NCBI RefSeq assembly: GCF_001422815.1
Contig: NZ_LMMP01000045.1
Span: 126,504 to 190,503, forward strand
Source of the DNA: Methylobacterium sp. Leaf91
Lineage (GTDB): Bacteria; Pseudomonadota; Alphaproteobacteria; Rhizobiales; Beijerinckiaceae
Direction: 5' to 3'
Length of the DNA stretch: 64,000 bases
A model generated the notes under the pieces. The model was not told the origin of the DNA. It saw nothing but the letters and a program-made list of their open reading frames with translations, and did no database searches. The position numbers were made by a program, and so were the translations under genes. Shown in pieces: positions 57,383 to 64,000 of the stretch. How positions within the stretch are numbered: the first letter of the stretch is position 1; each line of letters opens with the position of its first letter.

Positions 57383-57757
57383 TCACACTACCCGTAAGGG
57401 CTTCTCCAACACCGCTAGGACGCGGGCGAGGTCATGGCCGCGCTTGAGCACAATGCCGGCGGCGGAAATCACCGAGTAAGCGCCCTGTCGACGGGCGAGC
57501 TTAGGATCCTTCTCGACCCTGAACAAAGCCGTCTCGGACGAGCGGCGATAGATCGAGAACACTGCCTTGTCGCGGCGGAAGTCGAGGGCATAGTCGCGCC
57601 ATTCTCCGGCGGACACCATGCGGCCGTAGAGGTTGAACAGGGTCCTGAGTTCGGAGCGGTCGAAGGCGACCTGTGGTACAACCGGGGCCGTCGGGAAAGG
57701 CACGACGCGGTTGGACGAATCCTGCGATCGCGGCTCGGCTCCGATCCTCTCGTCCAT
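57383..57757 (-). CDS. DUF2794 domain protein
   Basis: 124 residues. QVAFDRSELRTLFNLYGRMVSAGEWRDYALDF and VFSIYRRSSETALFRVEK match the alphaproteobacterial DUF2794 family, function unknown. ATG 57757 has GAGGAG upstream. Convergent with the small membrane-protein frame. Confidence 0.88.
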   Translation of the reverse strand: MDERIGAEPRSQDSSNRVVPFPTAPVVPQVAFDRSELRTLFNLYGRMVSAGEWRDYALDFRRDKAVFSIYRRSSETALFRVEKDPKLARRQGAYSVISAAGIVLKRGHDLARVLAVLEKPLRVV

Positions 57758-57935
57758 CCTCGCTCCTCGGTTTCGGCGACCCAACGGACACCATAAAGAG
57801 CAGATGATGGGCCTCCCGATCCGAGGCCGCAAGCCCAGCCAACCGTCGAGTGCGCAGCGGCACCGGCTACGGACGGGCAACACAACATCACGATTTCGCC
57901 GCGTTATTGCCCATCGTCGGCCTTGATAGAAGATG

Positions 57936-58070
57936 ATACCTGTGGCCGAACCTCGTCGGTTCCGTGCTCGGTCGGGTGACCGATATCCATGCTCCCCAGC
58001 TTTCGGGAGCTCGCCGATGCCACGGAAGCGGCACTCCAGAGGTTTCGAGACCCAAGGACTTCAGGCCGCC
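57936..58070 (+). ncRNA. structured small RNA, candidate 6S RNA (ssrS)
   Basis: A non-coding stretch with a nested fold: closing pairs CCTG (57939) / CAGG (58062), AACCTC (57949) / GAGGTT (58039), TTCCGTG (57960) / CACGGAA (58021), and two apical hairpins, TCGGTC-GGGT-GACCGA and GCTCCC / GGGAGC. An intrinsic terminator follows directly. Length (~135-160), a long rod with an internal bubble, and the CGAGACCCAAGGAC segment near the 3' end remind me of alphaproteobacterial 6S RNA, which binds sigma-70 polymerase. I could not align it, and a leader of bluB is the alternative. The fold is seen; the family name is inferred. Confidence 0.5.
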
Positions 58071-58093
58071 TCTCCGGAGTGCGGCCTTTTTTT
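58063..58093 (+). terminator. intrinsic terminator of the small RNA
   Basis: Perfect 7-bp stem AGGCCGC / GCGGCCT, 11-base loop, then a run of seven T. The best intrinsic terminator in the window; it has no coding sequence in front of it on this strand. Confidence 0.85.
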
Positions 58094-58231
58094 CTGCCAT
58101 GCGGGCGTGCTCTGGTCTAAAAACCTCTCTGGCTGCGGCAGGCGCACAATCACTTCTCTCCATGTGCATCTCGGCATTGGTCGCTAACAGGGTCCAGCGG
58201 TCATAAGCCCGCAATGAGGAGATGTCCGTTC

Positions 58232-58864
58232 GTGACGAGTTTCGACCCCGGCTTTCGCGAGACGCTTGGCGACCTGATTGCCTGGCGTCGAGACGTGCGC
58301 CGCTTTCGGGCCGATCCGGTCGACGACGCCGTCTTGCGCCAATGCCTCGACCTTGCGTGTCTGAGTCCATCGGTCGGCAACAGCCAGCCGTGGCGCTTCG
58401 TCCGCGTCACCGATCCTGACAGGCGGTCGGCGGTGGTTGATAATTTCGAGCGCTGCAACGGCAATGCGGCGGAAACCTACGATTCGGAGCGTCGGGAAGC
58501 CTATAACCGGTTGAAGCTTGCGGGTTTGCGCGAGGCGCCGATCCATCTTGTGGTCTTTTGCGACGAAGCGACGGAATGCGGCTACGGGCTCGGCCGCGCC
58601 ACCATGCCGGAAATGTTACGCTACTCGGTGGTGACCGCCGTGCATACATTTTGGCTGGCAGCGCGCGCCCATGGGATCGGTGTGGGCTGGGTCTCGATCA
58701 TCGAGCCGGACGGGGTTACCCGCCTTCTCGATGTTCCTCCGACGTGGCGCCTCGTTGCTTATCTCTGCGTTGGCTATCCCGTGGAGGAGCACGAGGATCC
58801 CGAACTCGTCCGGCATGGCTGGCAGGAGCGGGACAGGGCGGCGACCGGGCTGCTGGAGCGGTGA
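58232..58864 (+). CDS. bluB: 5,6-dimethylbenzimidazole synthase BluB
   Basis: 210 residues, nitroreductase fold. WRRDVRRFRADPVDDAVLRQCLDLACLSPSVGNSQPWRF is the BluB flavin-binding N-terminus, and GVGWVSI the later conserved strand. It cleaves FMNH2 with O2 to make the lower ligand of cobalamin. GTG 58232 is chosen because GAGGAG lies 10 bases upstream; ATG 58214 in frame lies before this site. The terminator at 58063-58093 stands between the upstream RNA and this gene. Confidence 0.88.
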   Translation: MTSFDPGFRETLGDLIAWRRDVRRFRADPVDDAVLRQCLDLACLSPSVGNSQPWRFVRVTDPDRRSAVVDNFERCNGNAAETYDSERREAYNRLKLAGLREAPIHLVVFCDEATECGYGLGRATMPEMLRYSVVTAVHTFWLAARAHGIGVGWVSIIEPDGVTRLLDVPPTWRLVAYLCVGYPVEEHEDPELVRHGWQERDRAATGLLER

Positions 58865-59051
58865 AGCTACCGGTCTTAACGAAAGCCTACCCGGATCATT
58901 CGCCTTTATCCGGAACACCCTAGGCCACGCTTAACTGCCCGGCGCGATATGCGTGCGTATCCCCCGGATAGGGCGCTCCGGTAACCGGAACCGCAACTTC
59001 GAGAGCTGCTTATCGTGAAGCTCACGGTCACGGTTTCGAGGACGACACCAA

Positions 59052-59567
59052 ATGTTCGCGCGTCATGGGTTCACTGTTTATCTGGCCGGAACAATCCTCA
59101 GTGTCGGGTTTGCGGCGACACCCGCCGCATCCCGTGAGCTCGTTGCCTTTGATCAAGCGGTCATGCCCGGCACGGTCGTGGTCAGAACCTCAGAGCGGCG
59201 GCTCTACCTCGTCAACGGTGACGGCACGGCGATCCGCTATCCGGTGGCGGTGGGCAAGCCCGGCAAGCAATGGACCGGCGCCACCACCATCGACGGCAAG
59301 TATGTGGAGCCGGCCTGGTCGCCGCCGCGGGAGGTGAAGCGCGACAATCCGCGACTGCCCGACGTCATCGCCGGCGGCTCGCCGCATAACCCGATGGGCG
59401 CGGCGGCAATGACGCTTGCCGGCGGTGAATACGCCATTCACGGCACCAACCGCCCGAACTCGGTGGGCACATACGCATCTTACGGCTGCATCCGCATGTA
59501 CAACCAGGATGTGGTCGATCTCTACGGGCGCGTCTCCGTTGGAACGCAGGTCTACGTCACGCGCTGA
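59052..59567 (+). CDS. L,D-transpeptidase (YkuD), secreted
   Basis: 171 residues with a signal peptide (AGTILSVGFAATPAASR). YkuD catalytic motif: HGTN (His) and SYGCIRM (Cys nucleophile). It forms 3-3 crosslinks in peptidoglycan or attaches proteins to it; such enzymes drive polar growth walls in Hyphomicrobiales. Single-domain, about family-minimum size. Confidence 0.93.
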   Translation: MFARHGFTVYLAGTILSVGFAATPAASRELVAFDQAVMPGTVVVRTSERRLYLVNGDGTAIRYPVAVGKPGKQWTGATTIDGKYVEPAWSPPREVKRDNPRLPDVIAGGSPHNPMGAAAMTLAGGEYAIHGTNRPNSVGTYASYGCIRMYNQDVVDLYGRVSVGTQVYVTR

Positions 59568-59575
59568 GACCTCGC

Positions 59576-59794
59576 TTAGAAATCGACGGCAATGCCTTTC
59601 ACTTCCCAGTCGTCGTAACGAACAGGCTCGAGGCCGCCACGGCCCTGGCGTTCGCGCGCAGCGGAGATTTCCGCCGCCTTCGCATCGATGGCCGCGCGTC
59701 GGTCGGCAGCCTCGGCCAAAGCACGCTCGGCGGCGGGTGTCAGCCCCGCGCGGGACGGGATCTCGGCGTTTTCCGCGTTGTCGGGCGTTGTCAT
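59576..59794 (-). CDS. DUF1674 / SdhAF4-like small protein
   Basis: 72 residues. The C-terminus RGGLEPVRYDDWEVKGIAVDF is the DUF1674 signature shared with succinate dehydrogenase assembly factor 4, which binds flavinylated SdhA. The N-terminal half is an Ala/Arg/Glu-rich helix. ATG 59794 preferred over ATG 59803. Divergent from rsmB. Confidence 0.85.
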   Translation of the reverse strand: MTTPDNAENAEIPSRAGLTPAAERALAEAADRRAAIDAKAAEISAARERQGRGGLEPVRYDDWEVKGIAVDF

Positions 59795-59880
59795 GGCTTG
59801 CATCTCAGTGGGCCGGATGGGAGGGCATCCGTTGGAACTGGCTTCGGGTAACCGAGCCTCGGACACGGAAAGTGGCATTC

Positions 59881-61278
59881 ATGGCGACACGCCGCAACGC
59901 GGACGGGCCGACGACGACGATCGACCGCACCGTTCCGGGCCTCGCTGCCCGGCAGGTGGCGCATGCCGCCGTGGCCGATCTCCTCGTTCAGGGACGGGCT
60001 TTCGCGCTCGAAGACGCCCTCGCTCAGGCGGGTCGTGACGCAGGCCTCGATGCGGCCGATGCGTCCCTCGCCCGCGCCATTGCCACCGCCACCTTCCGCC
60101 GCCTCGGCTTCCTGCGGCGAATGCTTTCGGCTCGGATGAACCAGGGCCTGCCGCCGGATCAGCCACGTCTCGTGGCTCTCCTCGTGACCGGCGCCGTTCA
60201 GATCCTCGATCTCAACGTGCCGGACCATGCCGCCGTCGATCTTTCGGTTCGCCTCGCCAAGGGTGACCCCTACCTTCAGCACACGCCGGGCCTCGTGAAC
60301 GCCATCCTGCGTCGGGTGATCCGCGAGCGGGACGCCATCGCCGCAGAGGCGTCCGATCCCCTGGCGCAAAATACGCCGGACTGGCTCGCCGCTCGCTGGA
60401 GCGCCGCCTACGGACCCGACACTGCCCGGGCCATCGCCTCGGCTCATCTCTCCGGCGCCGCGATCGACATCACGCCGCGTGGACCGGCCGCGGAATGGGC
60501 CGATCGCCTCGGCGGCGTCGCCCTTCCCACCGGCAGCATCCGCCTGCACGAGGTCCGTTCTGCGGTTTCGGAACTCCCCGGATATGCTGAGGGTGCGTGG
60601 TGGGTGCAGGACGCCGCCGCCGCCATCCCGGCGCGCCTGCTCGCAGTCGGGCCGGGGCAGCGCGTGGCCGATCTCTGCGCGGCACCGGGCGGCAAGACCG
60701 CTCAGCTCGCCGCCATGGGGGCGGAAGTGGTCGCCGTGGATCGTTCGGCCCAGCGCCTCGAGCGTCTGACGGAGAATCTCACGCGCCTCGGCCTCAAGGC
60801 CGAAATCCGCATCGGCGACGCTACTCAGTTGCCCGAGAGCGATGCCGATACGTTCGACGCCGTGCTTCTCGATGCGCCGTGCTCGGCGACCGGCACGATC
60901 CGGCGGCATCCGGACGTCGCCTGGACCAAGGCCGGTGGCGATATCGGACGCCTTGCCGGTCTGCAGCGCCGCCTGCTCGATCGCGCCGCCACCCTTGTGA
61001 AGCCGGGTGGGCGTCTCGTCTATTGCACCTGCTCGCTGGAACCCGAGGAAGGTGAGGGGCAGGTCGCAGCCTTCCTCGCACGCAATCCGGCTTTCGAGCG
61101 GCTTCCGATCCGCGTCGAGGAGATTGGCGGCCTCGAAGAACTCATCAATGGCGACGGCGATCTTCGGACGCTGCCCTCGCACCTCTCCGGCGAAACGGCC
61201 ATTGGCGAGGAAGGGCCGCTTGCGGCGCGCGGCGGGATCGACGGGTTCTTCGCGAGCCGTCTGGTTCGGAAGGCGTAG
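59881..61278 (+). CDS. rsmB: rRNA m5C methyltransferase of the RsmB/NOP family
   Basis: 465 residues. N-terminal NusB-like helical domain (about 15-150), then a class I methyltransferase with SAM motif DLCAAPGGKT, motif IV DAPCSATG and motif VI YCTCSLEPEEGEGQV, which carry the two catalytic Cys. RsmB methylates C967 of 16S rRNA. ATG 59881 gives the family N-terminus; upstream in-frame reading overlaps neighbours. Confidence 0.93.
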   Translation: MATRRNADGPTTTIDRTVPGLAARQVAHAAVADLLVQGRAFALEDALAQAGRDAGLDAADASLARAIATATFRRLGFLRRMLSARMNQGLPPDQPRLVALLVTGAVQILDLNVPDHAAVDLSVRLAKGDPYLQHTPGLVNAILRRVIRERDAIAAEASDPLAQNTPDWLAARWSAAYGPDTARAIASAHLSGAAIDITPRGPAAEWADRLGGVALPTGSIRLHEVRSAVSELPGYAEGAWWVQDAAAAIPARLLAVGPGQRVADLCAAPGGKTAQLAAMGAEVVAVDRSAQRLERLTENLTRLGLKAEIRIGDATQLPESDADTFDAVLLDAPCSATGTIRRHPDVAWTKAGGDIGRLAGLQRRLLDRAATLVKPGGRLVYCTCSLEPEEGEGQVAAFLARNPAFERLPIRVEEIGGLEELINGDGDLRTLPSHLSGETAIGEEGPLAARGGIDGFFASRLVRKA

Positions 61279-61286
61279 GACGCACG

Positions 61287-62429
61287 GTGCGTGCCCCCCG
61301 CCATGCCATCGCCGGCCTGTTCGGGGGGCTTCTTCTCCTCGGCCAAGCTGGGGCCGACGAGATCGACCGCCGAATCCTGCCGGTTGCGCCGACCTATACC
61401 CGCAATGCGACCTGCGCCTCGGTCTCGGCGACGATTCCTTTCGAGATTCATACAGGGACCCAGGATGTAGGCATCTCGCCCTCGCCGAAGGACCTGCCGC
61501 TGAACCAGGGTGAGAGCGCAATCTGCTTTGCCTATGCCACGGCGGACATGATTTCGCACCGCGTCGGCAGGCCGGTCTCTCCCTTGGATGTGGCGACGAA
61601 ATTCTATTTCGCCGACCCAGTTAGGCTGGAGACGATCTCGGACCCGCATCTCAAGCGCCATCTCCGTGCGCATCCGGCCTACCGGGCCGACATCGCCTGG
61701 AGTCGCAATACTGCCGAGGTCACCAAGGACGGTAACCCAGCCCTGGAACCGTATTTCGACAAGATCGAAGGCGGTGAGGAGGACTTGGCGGCGCTCCTCT
61801 ACAACATCGGCGGGTATTGCGAGGACCGCGACCTGCCGTCCAATGATGGCTATCGCTACGTGATGCCGACATTGCGTTCGCTGCGCTACCGGACGAAGCT
61901 TCACCCGGCGCGGCAGAGCTTTCGCGCGGTGGCTGCAACTGCTTCCCACTTGCGTGGGCGGTGGGCTGATTCATTCAACGCAGCATGGATCGCCCATGTG
62001 GAGGCCGTCTGCCGTCGTGTGCCGCTACCTGTGCCGCTTCTGCCGGTCTCCTACCGTGTGGCGGCGAGCCAGGCCGATTTCGCGGACATGCTCGAGTCCG
62101 GCCGTCATCCGAGCAAGCAAAAACTCGACCGAATCCTGGCCATGGTCGATTACGCACTCGACCACGGCCGTGTGCCGACAGTGGGGTATAGCTGGTACCT
62201 TCTCGAAGACCGCGATCCGAAGGACCCGGACCTGTTCGCCGATCATGCGAGCCCGGTCATCGGCCGCCGCAAGGCAGAGGGCACCTGCCAGTATAGAATC
62301 CAGGACAATACCGGTGAATATTGCGGTCGCATGCGCGACGGCATCCGTGAACGTTGCGACAACGGACGCATCTGGGTCACGGAAAGCGAGCTTAGGAAGA
62401 CCTTGTACAGCGTGACCTATCTGAGATAG
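61287..62429 (+). CDS. secreted papain-like cysteine peptidase homologue
   Basis: 380 residues from GTG 61287, 8 bases after rsmB. Signal peptide (AIAGLFGGLLLLGQAGA). LNQGESAICFAYATADMI fits the papain oxyanion Gln and catalytic Cys region (DQGxCGSCWAF in papain); ADHASPVIG fits the His region and RIQDNTGEYCG the Asn region. The order Gln-Cys-His-Asn is right for family C1, but the sequence between is divergent with an insertion (about 95-215). Other Cys residues suggest disulfides. I do not know a named bacterial family; activity is unproven. Confidence 0.65.
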   Translation: MRAPRHAIAGLFGGLLLLGQAGADEIDRRILPVAPTYTRNATCASVSATIPFEIHTGTQDVGISPSPKDLPLNQGESAICFAYATADMISHRVGRPVSPLDVATKFYFADPVRLETISDPHLKRHLRAHPAYRADIAWSRNTAEVTKDGNPALEPYFDKIEGGEEDLAALLYNIGGYCEDRDLPSNDGYRYVMPTLRSLRYRTKLHPARQSFRAVAATASHLRGRWADSFNAAWIAHVEAVCRRVPLPVPLLPVSYRVAASQADFADMLESGRHPSKQKLDRILAMVDYALDHGRVPTVGYSWYLLEDRDPKDPDLFADHASPVIGRRKAEGTCQYRIQDNTGEYCGRMRDGIRERCDNGRIWVTESELRKTLYSVTYLR

Positions 62430-62457
62430 GCGTCTAAAAACAGTATCGGTGTCGGCC

Positions 62458-63090
62458 TTACGGTGTAATGATTCGCATGGAGACGGTCTGCACTTGCGCA
62501 TCGCTGTTTTGATCGCTGGCAGGTGCGGTCTTCTTCAGCCGCGCCATGAACTTGCGCACCTCGTCGGGCGGCAATGCACCCATCGGTGCGATCATCATGG
62601 ACAGGAGTGCCTTGGTCTTGCGATCGACCGAGGCGGAACGGCTCACCGGCTCGAAATCCCGCACCGTGTGAGTCTTGTCCTCGTTGCCGGTAAAGACACG
62701 CGCACCGTCCTTCAGCACGACAATGTCGCCCGGACGTAGGGTCGGATCCTTTAGCAGGGCGTTCATCGGTCCAGAAGACATGGAGATCGGCGTCTGGCGC
62801 TCGGCGATATGAAGCTGCAGCGGCTCGCTCTTGGGCAGGGCGGCATAACGGATCTTCGGACGGGGGCGGCTGACTTCGCGCCGGATCGACGGAAGCCGGC
62901 GCTCAAATTGGGGCACGGGGACGGCTTGCTGCTGCTCGACAGCAGGACGGGCGGGAGAGAACAGCGCCTCGAAAAGTCCGCCCAAGCCACGGTCTTGAGC
63001 GTTTTGCGCCATCGCTGCGCTAGATGTGCACAATAACGCTGCTGCCGATATCAAGAGGCCGGCACGCTTGGCGACTGGGATGACAGTCAT
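62458..63090 (-). CDS. secreted hypothetical protein
   Basis: 210 residues with a signal peptide (AGLLISAAALLCTSSAAMAQ). A Pro/Arg-rich linker is followed by a conserved-looking region LRPGDIVVLKDGARVFTG and RKTKALLSMM. No known domain recognised. ATG 63090 is placed directly before the signal; a longer reading to 63186 is not signal-like. Converges on the papain-like gene. Confidence 0.65.
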   Translation of the reverse strand: MTVIPVAKRAGLLISAAALLCTSSAAMAQNAQDRGLGGLFEALFSPARPAVEQQQAVPVPQFERRLPSIRREVSRPRPKIRYAALPKSEPLQLHIAERQTPISMSSGPMNALLKDPTLRPGDIVVLKDGARVFTGNEDKTHTVRDFEPVSRSASVDRKTKALLSMMIAPMGALPPDEVRKFMARLKKTAPASDQNSDAQVQTVSMRIITP

Positions 63091-63392
63091 GGACACACTG
63101 CCATTGCTGGAGGCTACAGGGGAGAAGCTCGCTGGACGCTGTGTATAACCTGTGCAGCATTCAACCGTTCCAGCCGAGTTTGCCAAAAAATACAGTTCGA
63201 CGATTCAGCTTGGTGCCACGCCTCGCCCCAGTGGATGGCTCCGGCTCGAAGGCAAAAACCCGTGCGCAGATCGGCCTATGCATCGTGGGCAGTGTCGGCA
63301 TCCTTAATCGTTGGTTAATACGCACGGCTTAGCTTTCGTGATGGGCGACATCTGGCGCGAGGGCCCAATCGGGTCTGGGCGCTGGAGGAAAG
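63091..63392. other. divergent intergenic region with a CtrA box
   Basis: 302 bases between the secreted hypothetical (leftward) and the heparinase gene (rightward). It is AT-richer than its surroundings and holds the TTAA-N7-TTAA site. No gene seen. Confidence 0.45.
63304..63318 (+). promoter_or_regulatory. perfect CtrA-type box TTAA-N7-TTAA
   Basis: TTAA at 63304-63307 and TTAA at 63315-63318 with exactly 7 bases between. 75 bases upstream of the heparinase start. Exact match to the CtrA consensus; function inferred. Confidence 0.5.
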
Positions 63393-64000
63393 GTGTGCGT
63401 GGGTTGGGGGGCTGATCGCTGGCGGTTCTATCGGCTCGTCGGGCGGGAGATCGTCCGCTCGGCGCGGGGTGTGTCCGCACGCCTAACGGCGAGTCCAGAC
63501 CTGCTCGCGCGGGCGCGCGTCAGCGCCCTGGTCATCGCCCCGCACGATCTGCGCACCAGCGACGCCACCTTTGCCGACGACATCTATGCCGGCCTCTTCG
63601 TCTTCGCGGGACGCTCTCTTTCCGTGAGCGGTCGGTCACCGTTCGACTATGCGCCGCCGTCACCGGAATGGGCGGATGCGTTCTACGGATTCGGATGGCT
63701 GCGCCATCTGCGCGCCGCCGATACGGCCCTGGCTCGAGCCAATGCCCGAGCCTTCGTGGCGGATTTCATCGCTGGCCGTGGCGATGAGACTCTGGCCGCG
63801 CCCGTCCCCGTTGCCGCGCGGCGGTTGATCTCCTTCCTCTGTCAGTCGCCGCTGGTTCTGGAAGGCGCGGACCATGCCTTCTACCAGGCGTTCCTCAAGG
63901 CCGTCGGGCGCGGCGCAAGGGACCTCGAACGCTCCCTGCGCCGTGGCCTGCCGCCGCAATCGCGGCTCTTGGCGGTGGTGGCGCTATGTTATGCCGGCCT
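63393..64000 (+). CDS. heparinase II/III family protein (N-terminal part)
   Basis: Partial, ~202 residues visible before the right edge. The N-terminal alpha-helical domain shows DIYAGLFVFAGR, SPFDYAPPSPEW and FGWLRHLRAADTALARANAR, typical of the heparinase II/III-like proteins that lie near rsmB in Hyphomicrobiales. Substrate unknown; perhaps a uronate polysaccharide. GTG 63393 has GGAGG 4 bases upstream, GTG 63399 has it 10 bases upstream. A CtrA-type box precedes it. Confidence 0.75.
   Translation, partial: MCVGWGADRWRFYRLVGREIVRSARGVSARLTASPDLLARARVSALVIAPHDLRTSDATFADDIYAGLFVFAGRSLSVSGRSPFDYAPPSPEWADAFYGFGWLRHLRAADTALARANARAFVADFIAGRGDETLAAPVPVAARRLISFLCQSPLVLEGADHAFYQAFLKAVGRGARDLERSLRRGLPPQSRLLAVVALCYAG

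Noticed and set aside
57936..58093. Cobalamin riboswitch before bluB
   Set aside because: The core boxes of the known class are not recognisable; only a GCCAC string is present.
62413..62430. Palindrome CTATCTGAGATAG at the end of the papain-like gene
   Set aside because: Short 6-bp arms overlapping the stop codon, no T-run; not convincing as terminator.

Overview
The window is a high-GC, gene-dense chromosomal segment from an alphaproteobacterium of the order Hyphomicrobiales, most likely a Methylobacterium/Methylorubrum-type methylotroph. The evidence for this is a formaldehyde-activating-enzyme (Fae) paralogue, alphaproteobacterial families (DUF2794, DUF1674, a PleC-like kinase, HisKA_2 kinases), CtrA-like and GANTC sites, an EcfG-type promoter, and a class A RNase P RNA. 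I saw no phage, IS element, CRISPR array, tRNA or rRNA; the content looks like core chromosome.

Layout. 0-0.3 kb: partial HAD pyrimidine 5'-nucleotidase. 0.5-6 kb: a GAF/PAS/GGDEF/EAL protein converging on a LOV (blue-light) histidine kinase and its overlapping single-domain response regulator. 6.3-11.2 kb: patatin-like lipoprotein behind an EcfG-type promoter, an ABC-F ATPase, a 42-residue protein, a nucleoside transporter. 11.2-13.9 kb: minE, minD and two tandem minC genes. 14-20 kb: an ArsR-methyltransferase fusion regulator with metF and metH (methionine/SAM cycle). 20-27.4 kb: small lipoprotein, Fae paralogue, PleC-like kinase, pepN. 27.5-28.75 kb: glyoxalase, a 58-residue protein, rnpB. 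29.2-38.5 kb: the first half of the dcw cluster (rsmH-ftsL-ftsI-murE-murF-mraY-murD), lacking mraZ in front and ftsW/murG/murC behind. 38.6-46.3 kb: O-antigen-ligase-like membrane protein, large hybrid kinase, NDH-2, maleylacetoacetate isomerase. 46.9-51.3 kb: dgcN-dgcA, hisF-hisE-coaA. 51.3-56 kb: thpR, then a SGNH esterase divergent from a YbbA/YbbP-type ABC system. 56-59.6 kb: BI-1 protein with a structured leader, DUF2794, a structured RNA that resembles 6S RNA, bluB, L,D-transpeptidase. 59.6-64 kb: DUF1674, RsmB, a papain-like secreted protein, a secreted hypothetical, and the start of a heparinase II/III gene.

How the genes fit together. Cell division and wall synthesis are prominent (Min system, dcw genes, L,D-transpeptidase). 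Possible cell-cycle signals (CtrA-like TTAA boxes and a GANTC cluster) lie next to minC, the PleC-like kinase and the heparinase gene. One-carbon and cobalamin metabolism form a second theme: metF/metH (B12-dependent), bluB (lower ligand of B12) and a Fae homologue. The third theme is environmental sensing through long GAF/PAS arrays. Start codons were chosen by Shine-Dalgarno spacing, overlap with neighbours and family N-termini; several are GTG or TTG. All functional names are from motif recognition by eye, without database searches.
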